Positions 1 to 6,078 of a DNA stretch of 12,100 nt are shown in pieces. The stretch covers positions 1 through 12,100 of the forward strand of contig DATBMH010000096.1 of the NCBI GenBank assembly GCA_036554945.1, given 5' to 3'. The translations under genes and the position numbers were made by a program. A model generated the notes under the pieces. That model did not search any database, was not told the origin of the DNA, and was given only the letters and a program-made list of their open reading frames with translations. Positions within the stretch are counted from its first letter, which is position 1, and the number at the start of each line of letters is the position of its first letter. This DNA is from JACDAN01 sp036554945 (lineage in GTDB: Bacteria; Actinomycetota; Thermoleophilia; Gaiellales; Gaiellaceae).

Positions 1-806
1 CGCTGACGGGCGCGGACATGGTCTTCGTCACGGCCGGGGAGGGCGGCGGGACGGGGACGGGCGCGGCGCCGGTCGTGGCCGAGCTTGCCCGCGAGCTCGA
101 GGCGCTCACCGTCGGCGTCGTCACGCGACCGTTCGGCTTCGAGGGCCGCAAGCGGGCAGACCAGGCGATGATGGGCATCGAGGAGCTCCGCGACAACGTC
201 GACACGCTGATCGTGATCGAGAACGACCGGCTGCTTCAGGTCGTGGAGAAGCGGACGTCGATCGTCGACGCCTTCCGCATGGCCGACGACATCCTCCGCC
301 AGGGGGTCCAGGGCATCACCGACCTGATCACGGTGCCGGGGATCGTGAACCTCGACTTCGCCGACGTCCGCGCGATCATGTCCGACGCCGGTTCGGCGCT
401 CATGGGCATCGGGACCGCGTCCGGGGAGAGCCGCGCGGCCGAGGCGGCGCACACGGCCGTGTCGTCGCCGCTGCTCGAGTCGTCGATCGAAGGCGCGACC
501 GGGATCCTGCTGAACATCAGCGGCCCGCCGGAGATGGGTCTCTTCGAGGTGAACGAGGCGGCCGAGGTCGTCACGGGCGCGGCTGACCAGAATGCGAACG
601 TGATCTTCGGCGCGGTCATCGACGACTCGCTGAAGGACGAGGTCCGCGTCACGGTCATCGCGACCGGCTTCGGCCCGGCCGCGCACCGGCGCCGGCGGCG
701 CGCGGCGGTGCCCGAGGAGGCGCCGGCGACGCCGCAGCCCGAGGAGCGCGAGCGCTTCGAGGTCACGGACGAGGAGCTGGAAGTCCCCTCGTTCCTCCGC
801 GATTAG
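1..806 (+). CDS. ftsZ: Cell division protein FtsZ, 5'-truncated by the window
   Basis: Bacterial tubulin homologue that polymerises with GTP into the cytokinetic Z-ring. The reading frame is already open at base 3 (LTGAD, then MVFVTAGEGGGTGTG), so the gene starts before the window; about 267 residues are visible. The tubulin signature GGGTGTG lies at bases 48-68, and the T7 synergy-loop motif NLDFADVRAIM, which completes the GTPase site of the next subunit, is intact. The GTPase body ends near 'ATGFGPAAH'. An arginine-rich start of the linker (RRRRRAAVPEE), an acidic Pro/Glu linker of about 30 residues and the conserved C-terminal peptide ELEVPSFLRD follow. That peptide is the usual docking site for FtsA/SepF-type membrane anchors. 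The protein ends right after the peptide with no extra tail. Only the N-terminal nucleotide-binding segment is missing, because of the window edge. The identification is secure. Confidence 0.97.
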   Translation, partial: LTGADMVFVTAGEGGGTGTGAAPVVAELARELEALTVGVVTRPFGFEGRKRADQAMMGIEELRDNVDTLIVIENDRLLQVVEKRTSIVDAFRMADDILRQGVQGITDLITVPGIVNLDFADVRAIMSDAGSALMGIGTASGESRAAEAAHTAVSSPLLESSIEGATGILLNISGPPEMGLFEVNEAAEVVTGAADQNANVIFGAVIDDSLKDEVRVTVIATGFGPAAHRRRRRAAVPEEAPATPQPEERERFEVTDEELEVPSFLRD

Positions 807-835
807 TCGAGCGGAGTCGCCACAAGCCACGGCGG

Positions 836-841
836 TAGCAT
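836..841 (+). promoter_or_regulatory. Possible -10 element (TAGCAT) for gcvT
   Basis: TAGCAT matches the TANNNT -10 pattern and stands in the 45-base ftsZ-gcvT gap, 10 bases before the gcvT GTG. No Shine-Dalgarno sequence precedes that GTG. A start only a few bases downstream of the hexamer would give a nearly leaderless gcv mRNA. No convincing -35 box is visible. The gap is too short for a glycine riboswitch aptamer. Confidence 0.3.
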
Positions 842-851
842 CCGGCGCGTC

Positions 852-1904
852 GTGCAGACGCTGCGCCGAACTCCGCTCCACGAGCGCCATGTCGCCCTCG
901 GCGCGCGCCTCGTCCCCTTCGCCGGGTGGGAGATGCCCGTGCAGTACGAGGGCGTCATCCCCGAGCATCGCGCGGTCCGTACGGACGCGGGCGTCTTCGA
1001 CGTGTCGCACATGGGCGAGCTCGAGGTGGAGGGCCCGCGGGCGCACGAGTTCCTCCAGGGCGTGCTCTCGAACGACCTCGAGCGGATCGAGCCCGGGCAG
1101 GCCCAGTACACGCTGCTCACGAACGAGCGCGGCGGGATCGTCGACGACCTGATCGCCTACCGGCTCGAGGCGGGCCGCTACCTGCTCATCGTCAACGCCT
1201 CGAACCGCGAGGCCGACTTCCGGTGGCTCAAGGAGCGCGAGATCCGGGGCTCGGACGTCCGCGACGTCTCGGACGAGTACGCGCTCCTCGCCGTGCAGGG
1301 GCCGCGCTCGCTCGAGCGCCTCGGGCTGGAGCCCGCGCCGGCGTTCACGTTCTCCATGGACGAGCTCGACGGGCTCGAGGTGATGGTCAACCGGACCGGG
1401 TACACCGGCGAGACCGGCGTCGAGCTGATGATCCCCGCCGAGGACGGGGCCGCGCTCTGGGACGCGGTGCTGGCCCGTGGCGTGAAGCCTGCCGGCCTGG
1501 GCGCGCGCGACACGCTTCGTCTCGAGGTCTGCTACCCGCTCCACGGCAACGACATCGGGCCGGACACCGACGCGATCTCCGCCGGGCTCGGCTGGGTGGC
1601 GGCGCTCGACAAGGACTTCACCGGCGCCGACGAGCTCCGGCGGATCAAGGAGGAGGGCCCCGGCCGCAAGCTGGCGGCCTTCGTGATGGAGGAGGCCGGG
1701 ATCCCACGCCAGGGCATGGCCATCGACGGCGGCGGCGAGGTCACCTCCGGCACGCACTCCCCGATGCTCGACAAGGGCATCGGCATGGGCTACGTCCCCG
1801 CGGAGCAGTCCGAGCCGGGGACCGAGCTGACCGTCGACGTGCGCGGGCGTTCGCGAACAGCGCGCGTCGTCAAGAAACCGATCTACAAGCGCGAGGAGGA
1901 TTGA
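852..1904 (+). CDS. gcvT: Glycine cleavage system T-protein (aminomethyltransferase)
   Basis: Cytosolic tetrahydrofolate-dependent aminomethyltransferase. It takes the aminomethyl group carried on lipoyl-GcvH, releases ammonia and forms 5,10-methylene-THF. The 350 residues match the family length of about 360. Family motifs are in order: the N-terminal RTPLHERH..LGARLVPFAGWEMPVQY block, VFDVSHMGE, and GGIVDDLIAY, whose Asp98-Asp99 pair sits where characterised T-proteins have the catalytic aspartate. NRTGYTGETGVELM and the beta-barrel C-terminal domain ending in KKPIYKRE follow. The GTG at 852 is chosen because the family N-terminus begins there; no ribosome-binding site is evident. It is the first gene of the gcv operon, 45 bases after ftsZ. 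Its TGA overlaps the gcvH ATG by one base (TGATG), which implies translational coupling. Confidence 0.97.
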   Translation: MQTLRRTPLHERHVALGARLVPFAGWEMPVQYEGVIPEHRAVRTDAGVFDVSHMGELEVEGPRAHEFLQGVLSNDLERIEPGQAQYTLLTNERGGIVDDLIAYRLEAGRYLLIVNASNREADFRWLKEREIRGSDVRDVSDEYALLAVQGPRSLERLGLEPAPAFTFSMDELDGLEVMVNRTGYTGETGVELMIPAEDGAALWDAVLARGVKPAGLGARDTLRLEVCYPLHGNDIGPDTDAISAGLGWVAALDKDFTGADELRRIKEEGPGRKLAAFVMEEAGIPRQGMAIDGGGEVTSGTHSPMLDKGIGMGYVPAEQSEPGTELTVDVRGRSRTARVVKKPIYKREED

Positions 1905-2299
1905 TGCCGGCAGCCGAGAGCTACCCGGACGACCTGCTGTACCACCGTGAGCACGACTGGGCCCGCCTCGGGGACGGCGAGGCCGTGCTCGGGATCACCT
2001 GGTACGCACAGGACGCGCTCGGCGAGCTCGTCCACTTCGAGCCGCCCGAGGCCGGGGCGTCGGTCGACAAGGACGGGGTCTACGGTGAGGTCGAGTCCGT
2101 GAAGGCTGTGTCCGACCTGGTCTCGCCGCTCTCGGGCGAGGTCGTCGAGGTGAACCAGAAGGTCGTCGGCGCGCCGGAGACCGTGAACGAGGATCCGTAC
2201 GGCGACGGCTGGCTCGTCCGCATCCGCCTCGCCGACCAGTCCGAGACCGACGGCCTGATGGATCCCGAGGCGTACCGGGCGTTCCTCGCCGAGCAGTGA
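1904..2299 (+). CDS. gcvH: Glycine cleavage system H-protein (lipoyl carrier)
   Basis: Small lipoyl-carrier protein (131 residues, normal family length) that shuttles the methylamine intermediate between the P, T and L proteins. The lipoyl attachment site is the motif ESVKAVSDLVSPLSGEVVEVN; Lys67, codon at 2102-2104, is the expected lipoylated residue. The flanking sheet motifs YHREHDWARL at the N-terminus and PYGDGWLVRI near the C-terminus are also typical. The ATG start is supported by a strong Shine-Dalgarno AGGAGG at 1894-1899, four bases upstream, and by the TGATG junction with gcvT. Its TGA overlaps the GTG of gcvPA by four bases (GTGA). Function requires lipoate attachment by LipA/LipB or LplA enzymes, none of which is encoded here. 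Confidence 0.97.
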   Translation: MPAAESYPDDLLYHREHDWARLGDGEAVLGITWYAQDALGELVHFEPPEAGASVDKDGVYGEVESVKAVSDLVSPLSGEVVEVNQKVVGAPETVNEDPYGDGWLVRIRLADQSETDGLMDPEAYRAFLAEQ

Positions 2300-3618
2300 C
2301 CTACGCCACGCTGACCGACGCCGACCGCTCGGCGATGCTGGAGGCCATCGGCCTCTCGAGCATCGACGAGCTCTTCCGCGACATCCCGTCGGGGGTCCGG
2401 TTCGACCGGCCGCTCGCGCTCGACGACCCGCTCACCGAGCAGGAGATCGTCGGCCGCCTCGAGGAGCTGGCGGCGCGCAACGTCCACGCCGGCGAGGAGC
2501 TCTCGTTCGTCGGCGCCGGCGTCTACGACCACTACGTCCCTGCGGTCGTCGACTACATCCTCCAGCGCGGCGAGTTCCTCACGGCGTACACGCCGTACCA
2601 GCCGGAGCTGAGCCAAGGCGTTCTCCAGGCGATCTTCGAGTACCAGACCGTGATCTGCGAGCTGACGGGCATGGACGTGTCCAACGCGTCCGGGTACGAC
2701 GGCACGACGGTCGCCGCCGACGCCTGCTACATCGCAAAGCACGCGACGGGTCGGTCCAAGATCGTCCTCGCCGAGACGATCAGCCCGCAGGTGCGCCAGG
2801 TCGTCCGCACGTACGCGCCGGGCTTCGGCATGGAGGTCGTCGACGTCCCGCACCGGGACGGCGTGGTCGACCCCGAGGAGTTCCGGGCAGCCGCGGAGGG
2901 CGCTGCCTGCGCGATCTTCCAGCAGCCGAACTTCTTCGGGTGCCTGGAGGCGGCTCCGCAACTGGCGGCGGCGGCGAACGACGCCGGGGCGCTCTCGGTC
3001 GCCCACGTCGACCCGATCTCGCTCGGCGTGCTCGAGGCCCCGGGCGCCTACGGCTGCGCGATCGCGATCGGCGAGGGGCAGTCGGCCGGGAACCCGCTGT
3101 CTTTCGGCGGCCCGCACTACGGGTTCATCGCCGCGCGCGAGGAGTACACGCGGCGGATGCCCGGCCGGATCGTCGGCGAGACGACCGACGTCCACGGGAA
3201 GCGCGGCTACGTGCTGACGCTGCAGACGCGGGAGCAGCACATCCGGCGCGAGAAGGCGACGTCGAACATCACGACCAACCAGACCCTGCTGGCCCTCGGC
3301 GGGCTCATCTATCTGTGCTGGCTGGGGCCCGAGGGGCTGCAGGAGGTGGGCGAGACCTGCATGGCCCTCGCGGAGCACGCAAAGGAGCGGCTGGAGCTTC
3401 CACTCTTGTTTCCGGAGCAGACAACGTTCAAGGAGTTTGGCGTCCGCGTCGGACGGCAGGCCCAGGAGGCGATCAAGGACGCCCGCGCTCAGGGCGTCAA
3501 CCCGGGGTACCCGCTCGGCCGCGACTACCCGGGCATGGACGACGCGATCCTCGTGGCGGTCACGGAGCGTCGGACGGTGGACGACGTCGAGCTCCTCGCG
3601 GAGGCGCTGGCAGAGTGA
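2296..3618 (+). CDS. gcvPA: Glycine dehydrogenase (decarboxylating) subunit 1
   Basis: N-terminal half of the P-protein, made as a separate 440-residue subunit. In the split form, subunits 1 and 2 form a heterotetramer that decarboxylates glycine and passes the methylamine to lipoyl-GcvH. Recognisable family blocks are GLSSIDELFRDIP near the N-terminus, FVGAGVYDHYVPAVVDYI, EFLTAYTPYQPELSQGVLQAIFEYQTVICELTGMDVSNAS, SFGGPHYGFIA, RRMPGRIVGET and QTREQHIRREKATSNITTNQ. The C-terminal domain carries GVNPGYPLGRDYPG. The GTG start overlaps the gcvH stop (GTGA at 2296-2299) with no separate ribosome-binding site, so translation is probably coupled. This subunit has the aminotransferase fold but not the PLP-binding lysine, which is in gcvPB. 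Streptomyces and Mycobacterium fuse both halves in one gcvP; the split form is more usual in Firmicutes, archaea, thermophiles and deep actinobacterial lineages. Confidence 0.97.
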   Translation: MTYATLTDADRSAMLEAIGLSSIDELFRDIPSGVRFDRPLALDDPLTEQEIVGRLEELAARNVHAGEELSFVGAGVYDHYVPAVVDYILQRGEFLTAYTPYQPELSQGVLQAIFEYQTVICELTGMDVSNASGYDGTTVAADACYIAKHATGRSKIVLAETISPQVRQVVRTYAPGFGMEVVDVPHRDGVVDPEEFRAAAEGAACAIFQQPNFFGCLEAAPQLAAAANDAGALSVAHVDPISLGVLEAPGAYGCAIAIGEGQSAGNPLSFGGPHYGFIAAREEYTRRMPGRIVGETTDVHGKRGYVLTLQTREQHIRREKATSNITTNQTLLALGGLIYLCWLGPEGLQEVGETCMALAEHAKERLELPLLFPEQTTFKEFGVRVGRQAQEAIKDARAQGVNPGYPLGRDYPGMDDAILVAVTERRTVDDVELLAEALAE

Positions 3619-5117
3619 AGCTCGTCTTCGAGCACTCGAGCCCGGGCGCGCGCGCCGGCCGGATCCCGATCCCGCCCGAGCTCTCCGTCCCCGCCGTGCC
3701 CGACGAGCTCCGCCGCCGGAGGCCGCCGCGCCTGCCGGAGCTCCCGGAGGTCGAGCTCGTCCGCCACTTCACGAAGCTCACGACGCGCAACTTCGGGATC
3801 GACACTGGCTTCTATCCGCTCGGCTCCTGCACGATGAAGTACAACCCGCGCGTCAACGAGCGCGTCGCGGCGCTCCCGGGCTTCCGCGACCTCCACCCGC
3901 ATCAGGACGAGGACGGCGCGCAGGGTGCGCTCGAGCTCATGCACGACCTGCAGGAGATGCTCGCGGAGATCACGGGCCTCTATGCCGTCTCGCTGCAGCC
4001 GGCCGCGGGCTCCCAGGGCGAGCTGACGGGGCTCATGCTGATGCGTGCCTACTTCGCCGACCGCGGCGAGTCGGAGCAGCGGCGGACGGTGATCGTCGCG
4101 GACACGGCCCACGGCACGAACCCGGCGAGCGTGACGATGGCCGGCTACGAGCTGCGCAAGGTCGCGACCGACGCACGCGGGAACATCGACCTCGACGACC
4201 TCCGCGGCAAGGTCGACGATTCGACGGCGGGCCTGATGCTCACCAACCCCTCCACGCTCGGCCTGTTCGACGAGCACATCGAGGAGATCTCCCGGATCTT
4301 CCACGACGTCGGCGCGCTCCTCTACTACGACGGCGCGAACCTGAACGCGGTGTGCGGCATCTCGCGCCCCGGCGACATGGGCTTCGACATCGTCCACATC
4401 AACCTGCACAAGACGTTCTCGCAGCCCCACGGCGGCGGCGGCCCCGGCGGCGGCCCGATCGCCGTCCGGGAGCACCTCGAGCCGTACCTGCCGGTGCCGG
4501 CCGTCGTGCGCGAGGGCGACCGGTTCCACCTCGACTACGACCGGCCGAAGTCGATCGGCAAGGTGCGCGCGTTCACCGGGCCGTTCGGCGTCTTCGTCCG
4601 CTCCTACGCCTTCATCCTCGGGTGGGGCGCGGAGCTCCGAACGATGTCCGAGGATGCCGTGCTGAACGCGAACTACCTCCTCGCGCGGCTCAAGGACGCC
4701 TACGACCTGCCGTTCGACCGTCTCTGCATGCACGAGTTCGTGCTCTCCGCCCGCAACCTGAAGAAGGAGCACGGAATCACGGCGCTGGACGTCGCCAAGC
4801 GGCTCATGGACTACGACTTTCACCCGCCGACGATCTACTTCCCGCTGATCGTCCCGGAGGCGTTGATGATCGAGCCGACGGAGACGGAGACAAAGGGGAC
4901 GCTCGACGCCTTCGTCGACGCGATGCTCGCCATCGCCCGCGAGGCGGCGGACGAGCCGGAGACGCTGAAGACGGCACCACACGGCCGTCCCGTCGCGCGG
5001 CTGGACGAGGTCAAGGCCGCGAAACGCGCGATCGTTCGCTACCGCTTCGAGGACCACCCGGACCTGACGGCGGAGCCCACAGCTCCGGCCCAGGTCGAGG
5101 CGCCCAAGGGCGCCTGA
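3615..5117 (+). CDS. gcvPB: Glycine dehydrogenase (decarboxylating) subunit 2, PLP-binding
   Basis: C-terminal, PLP-carrying half of the split glycine decarboxylase, 500 residues. The motif HINLHKTFSQPHGGGGPGGGP contains Lys266 (codon at 4410-4412), the expected Schiff-base lysine. Other family blocks are FYPLGSCTMKYNPRVNE, QPAAGSQGELTGL, DTAHGTNPASVTMAGY, LTNPSTLGLF and YYDGANLNA. The C-terminal domain carries YDFHPPTIYFPLIVPEALMIEPTETE. The chosen GTG overlaps the gcvPA stop (GTGA at 3615-3618), and GGAGG at 3600-3604 lies ten bases upstream. The open frame extends far upstream inside gcvPA, but that part is not homologous and is a shadow. The last residues (after about 478) are a loose Pro/Ala/Glu tail. 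The stop codon lies in the loop of a hairpin (5107-5126). It is the last gene of the operon; the lipoamide dehydrogenase (L-protein) gene does not follow. Confidence 0.97.
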   Translation: MKLVFEHSSPGARAGRIPIPPELSVPAVPDELRRRRPPRLPELPEVELVRHFTKLTTRNFGIDTGFYPLGSCTMKYNPRVNERVAALPGFRDLHPHQDEDGAQGALELMHDLQEMLAEITGLYAVSLQPAAGSQGELTGLMLMRAYFADRGESEQRRTVIVADTAHGTNPASVTMAGYELRKVATDARGNIDLDDLRGKVDDSTAGLMLTNPSTLGLFDEHIEEISRIFHDVGALLYYDGANLNAVCGISRPGDMGFDIVHINLHKTFSQPHGGGGPGGGPIAVREHLEPYLPVPAVVREGDRFHLDYDRPKSIGKVRAFTGPFGVFVRSYAFILGWGAELRTMSEDAVLNANYLLARLKDAYDLPFDRLCMHEFVLSARNLKKEHGITALDVAKRLMDYDFHPPTIYFPLIVPEALMIEPTETETKGTLDAFVDAMLAIAREAADEPETLKTAPHGRPVARLDEVKAAKRAIVRYRFEDHPDLTAEPTAPAQVEAPKGA

Positions 5118-5126
5118 CGGCGCCCT
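5107..5126 (+). repeat. Inverted repeat with the gcvPB stop codon in its loop
   Basis: A perfect 8-base inverted repeat, AGGGCGCC then GGCGCCCT, encloses the tetraloop TGAC. The loop is made of the gcvPB stop codon TGA (5115-5117) plus one C. The left arm is coding sequence. It sits directly next to the longer hairpin at 5128-5155 and may be part of the operon's 3' end. Confidence 0.6.
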
Positions 5127-5127
5127 C

Positions 5128-5155
5128 TCGCTGAAAGTCTCCCGACTTTCAGCGA
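5128..5155 (+). terminator. Strong stem-loop, likely end of the gcv operon transcript
   Basis: A perfect 12-base-pair inverted repeat (TCGCTGAAAGTC and GACTTTCAGCGA) closes a four-base loop, TCCC, 10 bases after the gcvPB stop. There is no T-run after the stem (the next bases are CCCCATG), so it is not a classic intrinsic terminator. U-less hairpins of this kind are proposed as terminators or RNA 3'-end stabilisers in high-GC actinobacteria. The role is inferred from position and perfect pairing. Confidence 0.65.
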
Positions 5156-5169
5156 CCCCATGAAGCCGG

Positions 5170-5186
5170 GCGGCGCTCCGCGCCGC
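5170..5186. repeat. Small GC-rich hairpin in the convergent gap
   Basis: Perfect 7-base-pair inverted repeat (GCGGCGC and GCGCCGC) around the loop TCC. Such short GC-only hairpins arise easily in this base composition, so significance on its own is low. It is listed because it is the third of four hairpins within 150 bases. Confidence 0.4.
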
Positions 5187-5232
5187 GCGGCGACGAAGCT
5201 GTCACGTCGTTCCTTCACCCCGGACCGCTGCG

Positions 5233-5256
5233 GCGGAACGGGCAAGGCCCGTCCGC
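5233..5256 (-). terminator. Stem-loop downstream of the small membrane protein gene
   Basis: GCGG-A-ACGGGC pairs with GCCCGTCCGC: ten base pairs with a single bulged A (5237) and the loop AAG. It begins 7 bases beyond the stop of the leftward small membrane protein gene, where a terminator for that transcript is expected. As with the gcv hairpin, no T-run follows. Confidence 0.5.
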
Positions 5257-5263
5257 GTCGACG

Positions 5264-5470
5264 CTAGAGAAGATCCGAATCGTCGGGGAGCTCGCCACGC
5301 CGGCGCATGAGCACCCACACGACGCCGCCGACGACGGGGATGAAGATGAGCATCCGCAGGTCGGCCCAGGCCGCGGCCAGCCAGACGATGCCCAGGGAGA
5401 TCCAGGCGCCGCGGCGGACGAGGTAGTCGTCCCGCACGAGTTGCCACAGAGAAGCCGCTGCTTCGTTCAT
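5264..5470 (-). CDS. Small two-helix membrane protein, function unknown
   Basis: I do not recognise this 68-residue protein as a named family. It has an amphipathic N-terminal stretch (MNEAAASLWQLVRDDYLVRRG) and two hydrophobic helices at about residues 22-38 (ISLGIVWLAAAWA) and 40-55 (MLIFIPVVGGVVWVLM). A basic RRR stop-transfer and an acidic tail (ELPDDSDLL) follow. Both ends are probably cytoplasmic, with only a tight turn outside. The start is well supported: AAAGGAG at 5478-5484 lies seven bases from the ATG at 5468-5470. The frame stays open upstream, but that part is arginine-rich shadow sequence with no comparable start signal. It is transcribed divergently from the ankyrin gene and convergently with the gcv operon. 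No neighbour suggests a job for it; the clean ribosome-binding site and protein-like composition argue that it is real. Confidence 0.78.
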   Translation of the reverse strand: MNEAAASLWQLVRDDYLVRRGAWISLGIVWLAAAWADLRMLIFIPVVGGVVWVLMRRRGELPDDSDLL

Positions 5471-5477
5471 GCCGCTT

Positions 5478-5484
5478 CTCCTTT
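5478..5484 (-). promoter_or_regulatory. Ribosome-binding site that fixes the small membrane protein start
   Basis: AAAGGAG on the minus strand, seven bases before the ATG. It is one of the clearest Shine-Dalgarno sequences in the window and decides between this ATG and the long upstream extension of the same frame. Confidence 0.7.
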
Positions 5485-5535
5485 CGTCAATCGTCTGATC
5501 GGCCGGTCCGGCTGGCCGCGCATCCCTCATCCGGT

Positions 5536-5541
5536 GAGAAT
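5536..5541 (+). promoter_or_regulatory. Possible -10-like hexamer (GAGAAT) before the ankyrin gene
   Basis: GAGAAT lies six bases upstream of the ATG at 5548 and there is no Shine-Dalgarno sequence. The spacing matches that of the hexamers before the LysR, aldolase and aldo/keto reductase genes, consistent with a leaderless mRNA. The match to TANNNT is incomplete (no leading T), so confidence is low. The 77-base divergent gap holds no other clear element. Confidence 0.22.
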
Positions 5542-5547
5542 GGCCGG

Positions 5548-6078
5548 ATGAGCGAGCTGCCGAGCCCGGGCTCCAGCCTGCTGGACGCGCTCTACCGCGG
5601 CGATCGCGAGGCGGTCGACGCCTTTCTCGGCGCAAGCCCCGAGCTGACGCTCTTCGAGGCGTCCGCGGTCGGAGACACCGCCCGGGTACACGAGCTGCTG
5701 ATGCTCGAAGCGGGATTCGTCGACCTGTGGTCTCCGGACGGCTTCTCGGCGCTCCACCTCGCCGCGTTCTTCGGGAACGTCGAGGCCGCCGCCGAGCTCC
5801 TCCGGCGCGGCGCGGACGTCGCGGCGGTGTCGCGGAACGAGCTCGAGGTCCAGCCGTTGAACAGCGCGGCGGCGGGCGGCCACACCGACGTGGCACGGCT
5901 GCTGCTCGACAACGGCGCCGACCCGAACGCTCGCGACGCGGCAGGGTTCGCGCCGGTCCATGCCGCGGCCCAGACGGGCAACGACGAGCTCTACGAGCTC
6001 CTCGTCGCCCACGGGGCCGATCAGGAGGCTCGGGCTGCCGACGGGCGCACGCCCGCGGATCTCCGCGACGGCTCGTAG
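5548..6078 (+). CDS. Ankyrin-repeat protein
   Basis: A 176-residue protein made almost wholly of ankyrin repeats, helix-turn-helix units that bind other proteins. Units are visible as LLDALYRGDREAVDAFLGA, an LFEASAVGDTARVHELL unit, GFSALHLAAFFGNVEAAAELLRRGADV, a unit around PLNSAAAGGHTDVARLLLDNGADPNARD, and AGFAPVHAAAQTGNDELYELLVAHGADQEARD-like sequence ending in ADGRTPADL, a normal capping end. So there are about five repeats, the first degenerate. No signal peptide, membrane helix or catalytic domain is visible, so it is probably a cytosolic adaptor with an unknown partner. ATG at 5548 fits the first repeat; no Shine-Dalgarno is present. Its last 58 bases overlap the 3' end of the opposing LysR gene. 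The family is certain; the function is not. Confidence 0.9.
   Translation: MSELPSPGSSLLDALYRGDREAVDAFLGASPELTLFEASAVGDTARVHELLMLEAGFVDLWSPDGFSALHLAAFFGNVEAAAELLRRGADVAAVSRNELEVQPLNSAAAGGHTDVARLLLDNGADPNARDAAGFAPVHAAAQTGNDELYELLVAHGADQEARAADGRTPADLRDGS

Noticed and set aside
807..851. Glycine riboswitch before gcvT
   Set aside because: The gap is 45 bases, too short for even one glycine aptamer, and no suitable pairing is seen.
3385..3440. Patch of less GC-rich codons in gcvPA (TTG, TTT, CCA, ACA) as a sign of recombination
   Set aside because: Only about 15 codons long, within a well-conserved protein segment; too short to mean more than local variation.
2940..3614. Upstream extension of the gcvPB frame inside gcvPA
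   Set aside because: The extension reads as Gly/Arg/Ala filler. Homology to subunit 2 begins at KLVFEHSSPG just after the GTG at 3615, which overlaps the gcvPA stop.
2080..5057. Long minus-strand open frames opposite gcvH-gcvPB (432 and 510 codons)
   Set aside because: They mirror the strongly conserved gcv genes. Their translations are Arg/Val/Asp/Leu-rich without any domain, as expected of antisense shadows in GC-rich DNA.
5039..5245. 68-codon minus-strand frame across the gcvPB end and the intergenic gap
   Set aside because: Covers the hairpins and the coding end of gcvPB, has an Arg/Gly-rich translation and no ribosome-binding site.
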